The position numbers and the translations under genes are program-made. Positions 44,597 through 52,231 of a stretch of DNA of 56,233 nucleotides are shown in pieces. This DNA comes from Halomonas halmophila (GTDB lineage Bacteria > Pseudomonadota > Gammaproteobacteria > Pseudomonadales > Halomonadaceae), in the NCBI RefSeq assembly GCF_006540005.1, contig NZ_BJOC01000033.1, forward strand, positions 1-56,233, read 5' to 3'. Under the pieces are notes generated by a model, which worked only from the letters and a program-made list of their open reading frames with translations, searched no databases and was not told the DNA's origin. Positions within the stretch are counted from its first letter, which is position 1, and each line of letters starts with the position of its first letter.

Positions 44597-45861
44597 GGCG
44601 CCCCCGTCAGGGGGGTCGGGCGGGCCCCGGGCTTGGCCATCAACAGCTGACAGGTGCCGATGGTGCGCTCCATGAAGCCCCCCTCGCAGTAGCCCAGGTA
44701 ATAGCGCCACATGCGGATGAAACGCTCGTCATAGCCAAGGCGGCGCACCGTGTCGAGGTTGTCCTCGAAGCGCTGGCGCCACTCACGCAGCGTGCGGGCA
44801 TAGTGCAGGCCGATCTCGTCCAGCGCGATCAGGTTCAGGGAGGTGCGCCGCGTCAGGCCCTCGAGGATGGCGTGGTGCGACGGCAGGAAGCCCCCGGGGA
44901 AGATGTAGCGCTTGATGAAATCCATCTCGCGGCTGGCGGCCTTGAAGCGCTGGTCGCGGATGGTGATGGCCTGCAGCATGGCCAGGCCATCATCCGTCAG
45001 CAGGCGGTCCAGGGTGGCCAGGTAGGTCCCCAGGTACTGGTGGCCGACTGCCTCGATCATCTCCACCGAGACGAGGCGGTCATAACGTCCGGTGAGTTCC
45101 CGGTAGTCCTGCTTGAGCAGCGTGACCCGCTCCGTCAGGCCCTCCTCGGCCAGCCGGCGTGCCGTATGAGCATATTGCTCGTCGGAGATGGTGGTGGTCG
45201 TGACCCGACAGCCCCGCGTCTGGGCGGCGTGAATGGCCAGGCCGCCCCAGCCGGTACCGATCTCCAGCAGGTGGTGATGGGGCTGGACGTCCAGCTTGTC
45301 GAGCAGCAGGTCGAGCTTGTGCGTTGAGGCGACCTCCAGGCTGGCCTCGGGGTGCGGGAAGACCGCGCTCGAGTACATCCAGTGATGGTGATCCAGGAAG
45401 GTCGCGAAGAGGGCATTGCCGATATCGTAATGGGCGGCGATGTGGCGCTTCGAACCACCCAGGGTGTTGCGCCGCACGCCATTGGCGACGCTCAGCAACC
45501 AGCGTGCCAGCGACGCCATGCCACCCTCCATGTCGCGATTGACGCGTTCCAGGTTGGCCGCCAGCAAGCGAACCAGGGCCACCAGGTCATCGGTATCCCA
45601 GTCGCCGTCCATGTAGGCTTCCGCGGCCCCGACCGTGCCGCCCAGCGCGAAGCGTCGCCAGGCGCGCGGGTGGTGGATGTAGAGGGTGACGCAGCGCTCG
45701 CCGCCCTGGCCCAGCGACTGCCGGGCGGACTCCTCGACGAGTGTCAGCCGGCCGCCTTCGAGGCGCGCGAGCTGGGGTATCAGGCGGGCGCGGCACCAGC
45801 GTGAAAAGCGGTCTTCCTTGCCCGAAAGACGGGGAGTTTCAAGGGAGTGGGGAGCATTCAC
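44593..45861 (-). CDS. Cyclopropane-fatty-acyl-phospholipid synthase family methyltransferase
   Basis: This 422-aa SAM-dependent enzyme acts on unsaturated acyl chains of phospholipids. Visible parts are AHYDIGNALF (143-152), the SAM-binding LLEIGTGWGG (198-207), SVEMIEAVGH (265-274) and the family end YYLGYCEGGF. Against E. coli Cfa, Glu (E270) and Tyr (Y354) of the bicarbonate site are kept, but the Cys is Ser165 (YSSA) and the His is Gln297 (LQAIT). This places it with Cfa-like paralogs, not with bona fide cyclopropane synthase. It overlaps the DUF1365 gene upstream (ATGA) and the DUF2878 gene downstream. Methyl transfer without ring closure, as in furan fatty acid synthesis, is a candidate activity. 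Confidence 0.85.
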   Translation of the reverse strand: MNAPHSLETPRLSGKEDRFSRWCRARLIPQLARLEGGRLTLVEESARQSLGQGGERCVTLYIHHPRAWRRFALGGTVGAAEAYMDGDWDTDDLVALVRLLAANLERVNRDMEGGMASLARWLLSVANGVRRNTLGGSKRHIAAHYDIGNALFATFLDHHHWMYSSAVFPHPEASLEVASTHKLDLLLDKLDVQPHHHLLEIGTGWGGLAIHAAQTRGCRVTTTTISDEQYAHTARRLAEEGLTERVTLLKQDYRELTGRYDRLVSVEMIEAVGHQYLGTYLATLDRLLTDDGLAMLQAITIRDQRFKAASREMDFIKRYIFPGGFLPSHHAILEGLTRRTSLNLIALDEIGLHYARTLREWRQRFEDNLDTVRRLGYDERFIRMWRYYLGYCEGGFMERTIGTCQLLMAKPGARPTPLTGAP

Positions 45862-46622
45862 GGGGGTGTCTCCTCATGCCGGGAACGGGGATACCAGGGA
45901 AGGCGCTTGAACCACAGGCGCAGCGCTTCGTAGTGGATGCCGGCCAATGTCTTGAGCGGCATCAGCGGGTGTCGCGCCAGGGTGGCAAGCAGGGCACGGG
46001 GTGTCGCCGGGCGTCCGCTCAGCCACAGCGAGGCGTCGAAGTGGCGGCGGCCTTCCCGGACGACATCCATGTGCAAGTTCAGCGCCTCGCCGGGCGTGTT
46101 GAAGCGCCACTGATACTGCATGTCCATGGGCAGAAAGGGCGAGACATGCATGGCCTTGTCGAAGACGGCGCGATGGCCATGGCGCTCAGGGTCCACCTGA
46201 CAGGCGTAGTGGGTGCGATCATGCCAGGGGGTGTTGGTGACCTCGCCGAGCACGGCCCGCAGTTTGTCGTCGGTATCGAAGGCGTAATACAGCGAGATCG
46301 GGTTGAAGCCTGTCCCCAGGGTGCGCAGCTGGGTCAGCAGGCAGATGCGCCCCGCAGGTGCCGCGCCGAGCTGGCGCTGTAGCTCGTCGCACACGGCCTG
46401 TTTCAGCGACGGCGTCTCCGGGCTCAGATAATCCTCGCGGCGAAAGCGCACCAGTGCCGGGCGGCGTGCGCTGAAGCCCGGCACGCCATCGAAGAGCTCG
46501 GGCAGCTCGTCCAGATCGAGCCAGGCCATCCACACCCGGTAGCGGAAGGCATGGTGCCGGGGCGTGAAGCGACGGTGCTGCAGCCAGCCCCGATACAGGC
46601 GTGAGCGAGGCGCGGTCAGCAT
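45858..46622 (-). CDS. DUF1365 family protein
   Basis: The 254-aa protein belongs to DUF1365. It starts MLTAPRSRLYRGWLQHRRFT and carries the family signature LGTGFNPISLYYAFD (about 99-113) and PFLPMDMQYQWRFNTPGE. The biochemical role is unknown. It is regularly found next to a COG2907 FAD oxidoreductase and a Cfa-like methyltransferase, as here, which suggests one pathway. It overlaps the FAD gene by seven bases and the methyltransferase gene by four. No signal peptide or clear membrane helix is visible. Confidence 0.87.
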   Translation of the reverse strand: MLTAPRSRLYRGWLQHRRFTPRHHAFRYRVWMAWLDLDELPELFDGVPGFSARRPALVRFRREDYLSPETPSLKQAVCDELQRQLGAAPAGRICLLTQLRTLGTGFNPISLYYAFDTDDKLRAVLGEVTNTPWHDRTHYACQVDPERHGHRAVFDKAMHVSPFLPMDMQYQWRFNTPGEALNLHMDVVREGRRHFDASLWLSGRPATPRALLATLARHPLMPLKTLAGIHYEALRLWFKRLPWYPRSRHEETPP

Positions 46623-47920
46623 GCGGGCTCCCCCAGCGATGGCTCGTCGACCCCCAGCGCCCGGGCCACGCGCAGGGCGCTCCAGACGCCGTCCTCGTGA
46701 AAACCGTTGCGCCAGTAGGCACCGCAGAAGTGGGTACGCCGGTCGGCGCGCGAAATTTCGGCATGGCGCTGCTGGGCGAGCTGGCCCGCCAGCGTGAAAC
46801 GCGGGTGCGCATAGGTATAGCGTCCCAGCACCGTCTCGGCGGCGATGGCGTCGTCATCGTTGAGGGTCACGCACAGGGTTCGTGATGCCTCGAGGCGCTG
46901 CAGGATATTCATGTTGTAGGTGACCGAGGCGCGTGCATGGCCGCCGCGGCCATCCAGGCGGTAATTCCAGCTGGCCCAGGCCCGGCGCCGGCGCGGCAGG
47001 AGTCGGGTATCGGTATGCAGCACCACGCTGTTGTCCTGATAGGGCATGGCGCCGAGGATGGCGCGCTCGTCGGGGCTGGCGTCCTCCAGCAGTTCCAGCG
47101 CCTGGTCGGCATGACAGGCCAGCACGACCTGGTCGAAATACTGGTTGCCCTCGGAGGTGCGCAGTTGCACCCGGTCGGCGTGGCGGCGGATGCCCAGCAC
47201 CGGCGTGTCTCGCTGGATGCGCTCGGCATAGGGGGCGGTCAAGGCCGGGATATAGGCGCGGGAGCCACCGACGACGGTGTACCACTGCGGGCGGTTGTGC
47301 ACCGACAGCAGGCCGTGATGATGGAAGAAGCGCACGAACAGGTGCAGCGGAAAGGCGCGCAGGTCCTCGATGCTGGCCGACCAGATGGCGGCCCCCATGG
47401 GCAGCAGGTAGCGCTGCTGGAAGAGCGTGCCATAGCCTTGTTCATCGAGGTATTCGCCGAGCGTGATGTCTTCCGCCAGGCGTTCTTCGAGCAGGTCGCG
47501 TGTCGCTTCGCGGTTGAAGCGCAGGATATCGCGCAGCAGGCCGAGGAAGGACGGCCTGAACAGGTTGCGCCGCTGGGCGAAGAGCGAAGCCAGGGTATGA
47601 CCGTTGTACTCGAAGTCGCGCTGGGTCTCGTGAACCGAGAAGCTCATCTCGGTGGGCTGACTCGCTACGTCCAGGGCGTTCAGCAAGCGCTGAAAGTGTG
47701 GATAGGTTCGGTCGTTGAAGACGATGAATCCGGTATCGATGGCGTGCTGTTGCCCATCGAGCGTGATATCCATGGTCGCCGTGTGGCCACCCAGTCGGGC
47801 ATTGGCCTCGAACAGCGTGACTGAATGGCGTCGTGACAGGTACCAGGCAGCGGCCATGCCGGCAATGCCGCTGCCGACCACGGCGATACGCTGCTCGGCG
47901 CGAGAGGCGGCGGGCATCAT
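46616..47920 (-). CDS. FAD-dependent oxidoreductase (COG2907, amine oxidase-like fold)
   Basis: The 434-aa flavoprotein has an FAD-binding GSGIAG at 16-21, a ribose-binding acidic residue in LFEANARLGGHT (Glu38) and the family segment FNDRTYPHFQRLLNALDV. It belongs with amine-oxidase-like and desaturase-like flavoproteins and is probably not an amine oxidase in function. In Rhodobacter a related gene, with a Cfa-like methyltransferase, belongs to the singlet-oxygen regulon and to furan fatty acid synthesis; this is recalled, not checked. It is coupled to the SDR upstream (ATGA) and the DUF1365 gene downstream. Confidence 0.87.
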   Translation of the reverse strand: MMPAASRAEQRIAVVGSGIAGMAAAWYLSRRHSVTLFEANARLGGHTATMDITLDGQQHAIDTGFIVFNDRTYPHFQRLLNALDVASQPTEMSFSVHETQRDFEYNGHTLASLFAQRRNLFRPSFLGLLRDILRFNREATRDLLEERLAEDITLGEYLDEQGYGTLFQQRYLLPMGAAIWSASIEDLRAFPLHLFVRFFHHHGLLSVHNRPQWYTVVGGSRAYIPALTAPYAERIQRDTPVLGIRRHADRVQLRTSEGNQYFDQVVLACHADQALELLEDASPDERAILGAMPYQDNSVVLHTDTRLLPRRRRAWASWNYRLDGRGGHARASVTYNMNILQRLEASRTLCVTLNDDDAIAAETVLGRYTYAHPRFTLAGQLAQQRHAEISRADRRTHFCGAYWRNGFHEDGVWSALRVARALGVDEPSLGEPAC

Positions 47921-48711
47921 CCGTCGGACTCTCCCGCTGTTTCCTGGCGGGCCAGGCGGCGCCCCAAACGGAAGCGCAGCGCCGGCGGCAGGCTACCCAG
48001 CAGCTTCAGCAACCAGGTGAAGCGGCGCGGGAAATGAATATCAAGGCGCCGGGCATCGAGGCCGCGCAGGATGGCCGCGGCGGCGGTCTCGGTGTCGACC
48101 CGCATGGGCATGGCAAAGTCGTTGCGGTCGGTCAGCGGTGTCTTCACGAAGCCGGGGTGAATGATGCTGACGTCGATGCCTTCCTGATCCAGGTCGAGAC
48201 GCAGCGACTCCAGAAAGTGGCTCAGGGCCGCCTTGGACGCGCCATAGGCCTCGGCACGCGGCAAGGGCAGGTAGGCCGCGGCGCTGGAAGTCGCGGCCAG
48301 CAGGGGGCGGCCGCCGCCGGCGCCCGAACGTCGCAGCAGCGGTAGTGCGGCTTCGATGCCGTAGAGGGTACCGGTGAAGTTGGTCGTGAAGACGCGTTCG
48401 ACCAGCGCCGTATCGAACCGCCGGGCATCCAGGTATTCGCAGGTGCCGGCATTGAAGATCGCCATGTCCAGGCCGCCGAACGCCGCCTCGATATCCTCGG
48501 CGGCGCCGAGCACCGCGCCGCGGTCGGTCATGTCGACCGGCAGTACCAGGGCATTGGCATGGCCATCGGCCAACTCCGAAAGCTCGGCATGACGGCGTGC
48601 GCTGAGGGCGACACGATGCCCCTGGTCGAGCAGTCGTTCGGCCAGGGCGAGGCCGATCCCGGAGGTGGCTCCGGTCAACCAGATGCGTTGCGTCGCTTTC
48701 AGTGAACCCAT
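47917..48711 (-). CDS. Short-chain dehydrogenase/reductase
   Basis: This classical SDR of 264 aa has the cofactor motif TGATSGIG (13-20), NAG (87-89), Asn111, Ser142/143 and the catalytic YGASK (Tyr156, Lys160), so it should be active with NAD(P)H. A basic C-terminal extension (HFPRRFTWLLKLLGSLPPAL) could be an amphipathic membrane anchor. Its substrate is unknown. It overlaps the FAD gene and lies 64 bases after the NTF2-like gene, the widest internal gap of the operon; no promoter was recognised there. Confidence 0.9.
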   Translation of the reverse strand: MGSLKATQRIWLTGATSGIGLALAERLLDQGHRVALSARRHAELSELADGHANALVLPVDMTDRGAVLGAAEDIEAAFGGLDMAIFNAGTCEYLDARRFDTALVERVFTTNFTGTLYGIEAALPLLRRSGAGGGRPLLAATSSAAAYLPLPRAEAYGASKAALSHFLESLRLDLDQEGIDVSIIHPGFVKTPLTDRNDFAMPMRVDTETAAAAILRGLDARRLDIHFPRRFTWLLKLLGSLPPALRFRLGRRLARQETAGESDG

Positions 48712-48775
48712 CGTCGTCTCCTGAGGCGGGCGCCTTCGGTGGCTTACCGGATACGTGGCATGACCGGCCTAGGTT

Positions 48776-49216
48776 TCAGTCCGCAGCGCGCTGCCTGATA
48801 CGGCGGATGAGACGGCCCAGGACGGGAAGCCGTTCGTAGAGCAGCTCGCCGGCATCGAAGTAATCGCGATGCTCGCAGACCCGGTCGCTGCCATCCGCCG
48901 CAAAGGTCAGATGCGAGCAGCCCTCGACCGTGAAGGACCGCCCGCCGGCCAGCCGGGGATGTGCCAGTGACAGCGTCCAGGTCACGAAGGCCCGATGCTG
49001 GTGCCGCTGTCCGTCATGGAAGGTGAAGCGGCACTCTGTGACATTCTTGTACATGGCATCGAAATATTCCTTGAGCGCCGTGATTCCCTCGACATGGTGG
49101 AGCGGGTCGCGAAACCGGATGTCCTCAGTGTAAATCTCGTACAGCCTCTCTGTACAATTCTTGTCTAGCTGATGATAGACATCACAGAAACGGGCCAGGG
49201 ATTCATCCTGCAGCAT
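48776..49216 (-). CDS. NTF2-like (SnoaL-type) protein
   Basis: This is a 146-aa single-domain protein of the nuclear transport factor 2-like fold. The opening LARFCDVYHQLDKNCTERLY and the core DIRFRDPLHHVEGITALKEY and DYFDAGELLYERLP fit SnoaL-type members, which may be isomerases, hydratases or ligand binders. The actual role is unknown. It lies 30 bases after the photolyase gene and belongs to the operon by spacing and strand. A palindrome inside its coding region (49139-49155) was considered and rejected as an operator. Confidence 0.82.
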   Translation of the reverse strand: MLQDESLARFCDVYHQLDKNCTERLYEIYTEDIRFRDPLHHVEGITALKEYFDAMYKNVTECRFTFHDGQRHQHRAFVTWTLSLAHPRLAGGRSFTVEGCSHLTFAADGSDRVCEHRDYFDAGELLYERLPVLGRLIRRIRQRAAD

Positions 49217-49246
49217 GGTGTCCCTCCCTGCTCGGCCCGGACAGCC

Positions 49247-50659
49247 TCATGGCGTCAGGCCCTTGAAGGCTTCCAGCGCCCGCGCCCGGGCCGCACGGTG
49301 TTCGACGACGGGGGCGGGATAGCCCGTGGCCTGGCGCTGCCGGGCCGAGGGCTCATGCAGCGACCCGGTGGGCAGCTCGGCCAGTTCCGGTAGCCAGTGG
49401 CGGATGAAGCGCCCGTCCGGGTCGAAGCGTTGCGACTGGGTGGTCGGGTTGAAGATGCGAAAGTAGGGTACGGCATCGGTCCCCGTGGAGGCGGCCCACT
49501 GCCAGCCGCCGTTGTTGGCGGCAAACTCGCCATCCACCAGGTGCTCGAGGAAGAAGGCTTCGCCGCGGCGCCAGTCGATCAGCAGGTGCTTGGCGAGAAA
49601 CATGGCCGTGACCATGCGCAGGCGGTTGTGCATCCAGCCGGTGTGACGCAGCTGGCGCATGGCGGCATCGACCAGCGGATAACCGGTGCGCCCTTCCTGC
49701 CAGGCGGCCAGGCCCGCCGCATCACCCCGCCAGGGCAGGGCCTCGGTGTGTGGCTGGAAGGCGTGGTGGCGGCAGACGTCCGGGAAGCCGACCACCACGT
49801 GCTGGTAGAACTCGCGCCACACCAGTTCGCTGACCCAGGCGGTGAGGCCGGCATCACCCTCGGCCAGGTGGCCGCCATTCTCGGCGAGCACCGCCTGCAT
49901 GCACTGGCGGTATGACAGCATGCCCAGTGCCAGGTAGGGAGACAGACTGCTGGTGCCGGCCACGCCCGGGAAGTCGCGCTGCTCGACATAGTGATGGCCG
50001 CGGAAACGCAGGAAGCGTTCCAGCCGGTCGGCGGCGGCTTCTTCGCCGGCCGGCCAGGCCTCGGGCGCCGCCGGGGTACCCGCCAGTGTCGGCGGCTCGG
50101 GCGCCGGGTCGGGTGGCACGGGCGACTCGTGCTGGGGCCGGGGGGCGTCGTGCAGCGTCAGCCGCTCGCCGCTCAGCTGGCGGTGCCAGGCCTTGGCGAA
50201 GGGGGTGAAGACCTTGTAATAGTCTCCGCCACCGGTGAGCAGCTCGCCCGGGGCATAGGCGATGGCGTCATGGTGGCCGATCGCCGTCAGGCCGGCCTCG
50301 TCGAAGGTCCGAGTGACCTCGACATCGCGGCGCGCTTCGTTCCATGGGTATTCACGGTTGAAATGCAGCCGGGTGGCGCCGGTCTCGCGCGCGATGTCCA
50401 GCAAGGCGGCCGGCGCGGCCGCGAAGTCGTCGATATCGCGATGCAGCAACGGAATGTTCAGGCCCTGCAGTGTCTCGCGCAGGGCGAGCAGGCCGCGGTG
50501 CCAGAAGTCCAGCTTGTTGGCGCCGTGGCCATGCCGACGCCATTGTGGCGTGCTGCGCAGGAAGACGGCCACGACCGGCCCCTCGGCGGCGGCTCGAGAC
50601 AGGGCGGTGTTGTCGTGGACCCGCAGGTCGCTGCGAAACCAGATGAGGCGCGGGGTCAT
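49247..50659 (-). CDS. phrB: Deoxyribodipyrimidine photolyase
   Basis: PhrB splits cyclobutane pyrimidine dimers using blue light, with FADH- and an antenna chromophore. The 470-aa protein (472 in E. coli) has the Rossmann-like antenna domain (MTPRLIWFRSDLRVHDNTAL) and an FAD-binding helical domain with WVSELVWREFYQHVV, TGWMHNRLRMV, KHLLIDWRRGE and NNGGWQWAASTGTD. Several tryptophans of the electron-transfer region are present. I take ATG 50659. A longer reading to 50818 would run into the regulator gene. It lies second in the operon, 49 bases after the regulator. Confidence 0.95.
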   Translation of the reverse strand: MTPRLIWFRSDLRVHDNTALSRAAAEGPVVAVFLRSTPQWRRHGHGANKLDFWHRGLLALRETLQGLNIPLLHRDIDDFAAAPAALLDIARETGATRLHFNREYPWNEARRDVEVTRTFDEAGLTAIGHHDAIAYAPGELLTGGGDYYKVFTPFAKAWHRQLSGERLTLHDAPRPQHESPVPPDPAPEPPTLAGTPAAPEAWPAGEEAAADRLERFLRFRGHHYVEQRDFPGVAGTSSLSPYLALGMLSYRQCMQAVLAENGGHLAEGDAGLTAWVSELVWREFYQHVVVGFPDVCRHHAFQPHTEALPWRGDAAGLAAWQEGRTGYPLVDAAMRQLRHTGWMHNRLRMVTAMFLAKHLLIDWRRGEAFFLEHLVDGEFAANNGGWQWAASTGTDAVPYFRIFNPTTQSQRFDPDGRFIRHWLPELAELPTGSLHEPSARQRQATGYPAPVVEHRAARARALEAFKGLTP

Positions 50660-50708
50660 GCATGCTCCCGGTGGCAGTCGGTTGGCTGGCGAGGCGTCGA
50701 GGCGGTGG

Positions 50709-51638
50709 TCATGCCCTGCCCTGTGGGAGCTCGGCGAGCAGCGCCCCGGCGCGTGCGGTGGCCTCGGCCAGCTGGTCGCCCAGCGCGATGATCCGGCTGT
50801 CGCCGATATCGCCGGCACGGATGCGTGCCACCGGGCCGCACAGGGCCAGGGGCGCCTCGAGCTGGTCAGCCAGGCGGGGCAACTGACGCTTGATGAGGTC
50901 GGTCTTCTCGGCCTTGCCGCTGGCCAGCAGGATCAGATCGATGCCCAGTCGTTCGGCGGCCAGGTTCAGCTCCTGGGGCGACATGGGGGCATCCAGCAAC
51001 TGGACGCGATGCCCCTGTTCGCTGAGCAGCAGGGCGGTCATCAAGCCCCATAACGGGCTGTCGGCCTCGGGCATGGGGGTGACCAGTACCTGGCGCGGAC
51101 CGGCCTGGGGGTTGGCATGGTAGAGCCGTGTTCCGATGCGGGTGCGCAGGAAGGTTTCCAGCACGCGGCGCTGCAGGGTCAGGCCGAGGCGGTCGCCCCA
51201 GTTTTCTTCCAGCTCCTGTACCACCGGCTGCCAGAGCTTCTCGATGCAGACCCGGGCGGGGTAGAGGGCCAGTACCTGATTGAACAGGCTGTCCAGCCGG
51301 GCGGTATCCATGGCCTCGATGGCCGCCGTCAACTGCTGGCGCTGGTTGGCCCAGTCATCCAGGTCCGCGCTGGGCCTGGCCGACGTGTCCGGCTGATCGA
51401 GCAGTTCGCGCACCTGGCTGACGGGCACGCCACGATGCAGCCACTGCAGGATGCGTTCGACACGCTCGATGTCCTCGCGGGCATACAGGCGATGGCCCTT
51501 GGGGGTACGATGCGGTCGCAGCAGGCCGTAGCGACGCTCCCAGGCGCGCAGTGTCACGGAGTTGACGCCGGTCAGTCGCGAGACCTCGCGAATCGGATAG
51601 CGTGGGGTGTCGCCAGGGGGACTCGCCTTTTGACTCAT
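50709..51638 (-). CDS. MerR-family regulator, class II LitR-like (B12-type domain without cobalamin motifs)
   Basis: This 309-aa regulator has a MerR winged helix at about 13-80 (YPIREVSRLTGVNSVTLRAW and RRYGLLRPHRTPKGHRLY). A helical bundle and a Rossmann-like B12-type domain (about 183-300) follow. CarH/LitR photoreceptors bind adenosylcobalamin with Wx9EH and E/DxHxxG. Here W147 is followed by Arg157-Arg158 in place of EH, and residues 193-198 read DSPLWG, without the histidine. It should therefore not bind cobalamin in the known way. I infer a light-responsive or stress-responsive repressor of its own operon, acting at the operator 57 bases upstream. It is first in the operon. Confidence 0.88.
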   Translation of the reverse strand: MSQKASPPGDTPRYPIREVSRLTGVNSVTLRAWERRYGLLRPHRTPKGHRLYAREDIERVERILQWLHRGVPVSQVRELLDQPDTSARPSADLDDWANQRQQLTAAIEAMDTARLDSLFNQVLALYPARVCIEKLWQPVVQELEENWGDRLGLTLQRRVLETFLRTRIGTRLYHANPQAGPRQVLVTPMPEADSPLWGLMTALLLSEQGHRVQLLDAPMSPQELNLAAERLGIDLILLASGKAEKTDLIKRQLPRLADQLEAPLALCGPVARIRAGDIGDSRIIALGDQLAEATARAGALLAELPQGRA

Positions 51639-51694
51639 GCCGGCCTCATGACGTGGGATGGGGATGAACGGGCAGCCAGTTGCGATTGTTGATT

Positions 51695-51722
51695 GTTGTA
51701 CAGATCGGAAGCTTTGTACAAC
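51695..51722. promoter_or_regulatory. Predicted LitR/PplR-type operator upstream of the MerR gene
   Basis: GTTGTACA (51695-51702) and TGTACAAC (51715-51722) form a perfect 8-bp inverted repeat with a 12-base spacer. As I recall it, the class II LitR consensus of Pseudomonas putida is T(G/A)TACA-N12-TGTA(C/T)A, which this matches fully. It lies 57-84 bases before the MerR start codon and between that gene and cbiX. No separate consensus promoter is visible, so the operator probably overlaps it. Confidence 0.75.
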
Positions 51723-51741
51723 TCCGGGTTCAACGCCGGTT

Positions 51742-52110
51742 TCACGAGGCGTCCCGCTCGGCGATGACGCCGGCCAGGGCCGCGATGAAGTCCGGGTGCT
51801 CGCCGACCGGTGACAGCAGGCTCAGGCGGATACTCGGGTGCTGTGTCTCCAGGGCGTCCACCTGGGCCGGAACGTCCTTGCGCAAATGGCGGCCGGCGGC
51901 AAAGAATAAGGGCAGGATATCGGCATGCTCGATGCCGGCCTCGGCGAGTTCGGCGACCGTGTCTTCCAGTGAGGGATCGCACAGCTCCATGTAGGCCAGG
52001 CGCAAGGGCTGGCTCAGGCGCTCCGCCGCGGCCTGATGAACGCGCTCGAAGGGCTCGCGCCAGCGCGGGTCGCTCGAACCGTGAGCCATGAGAATCAGCG
52101 CTTTTTTCAT
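51742..52110 (-). CDS. CbiX-like sirohydrochlorin chelatase, single domain
   Basis: The 122-aa protein belongs to the small CbiX class (single-domain chelatases), which insert cobalt or iron into sirohydrochlorin for cobalamin or siroheme. Both metal-binding histidines are present: His10 in MAHGSSDPRW and His75 in PLFFAAGRHLRKDVP. The ATG at 52110 follows GGAGG. It is divergent from the YfcH-like gene and 103 bases upstream of the MerR gene, with the operator between. Many single-domain CbiX proteins outside cobalamin loci have unproven substrates, so metal and tetrapyrrole remain open. Confidence 0.85.
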   Translation of the reverse strand: MKKALILMAHGSSDPRWREPFERVHQAAAERLSQPLRLAYMELCDPSLEDTVAELAEAGIEHADILPLFFAAGRHLRKDVPAQVDALETQHPSIRLSLLSPVGEHPDFIAALAGVIAERDAS

Positions 52111-52189
52111 GATGGGGCCTCCCGGCAGTGGTCTGGTCGTGGGTGCCCAGGGCGTATGATGGGCAGCATGCCATGCAGACTAGCAAAGG

Positions 52190-52208
52190 TGTATAACCGT
52201 TGTATAAC
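52190..52208. promoter_or_regulatory. Tandem LitR-like half-sites between cbiX and the YfcH-like gene
   Basis: TGTATAAC occurs at 52190-52197 and again at 52201-52208, eleven bases apart in direct orientation. On the minus strand each reads TTATACA, one base from the TTGTACA half-site at 51696-51702. CarH-type proteins bind tandem 11-bp repeats. The TATAAC parts could also be -10 boxes for the gene at 52232, but no -35 fits. Confidence 0.5.
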
Positions 52209-52231
52209 ACAGCTCCAGCAAGGAGAACGTC

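Noticed and set aside
49139..49155. GTACAG-CCTCT-CTGTAC palindrome resembling the operator half-sites
   Set aside because: It lies inside the NTF2-like coding sequence and has a 5-base spacer, not the 12 bases of the operator.
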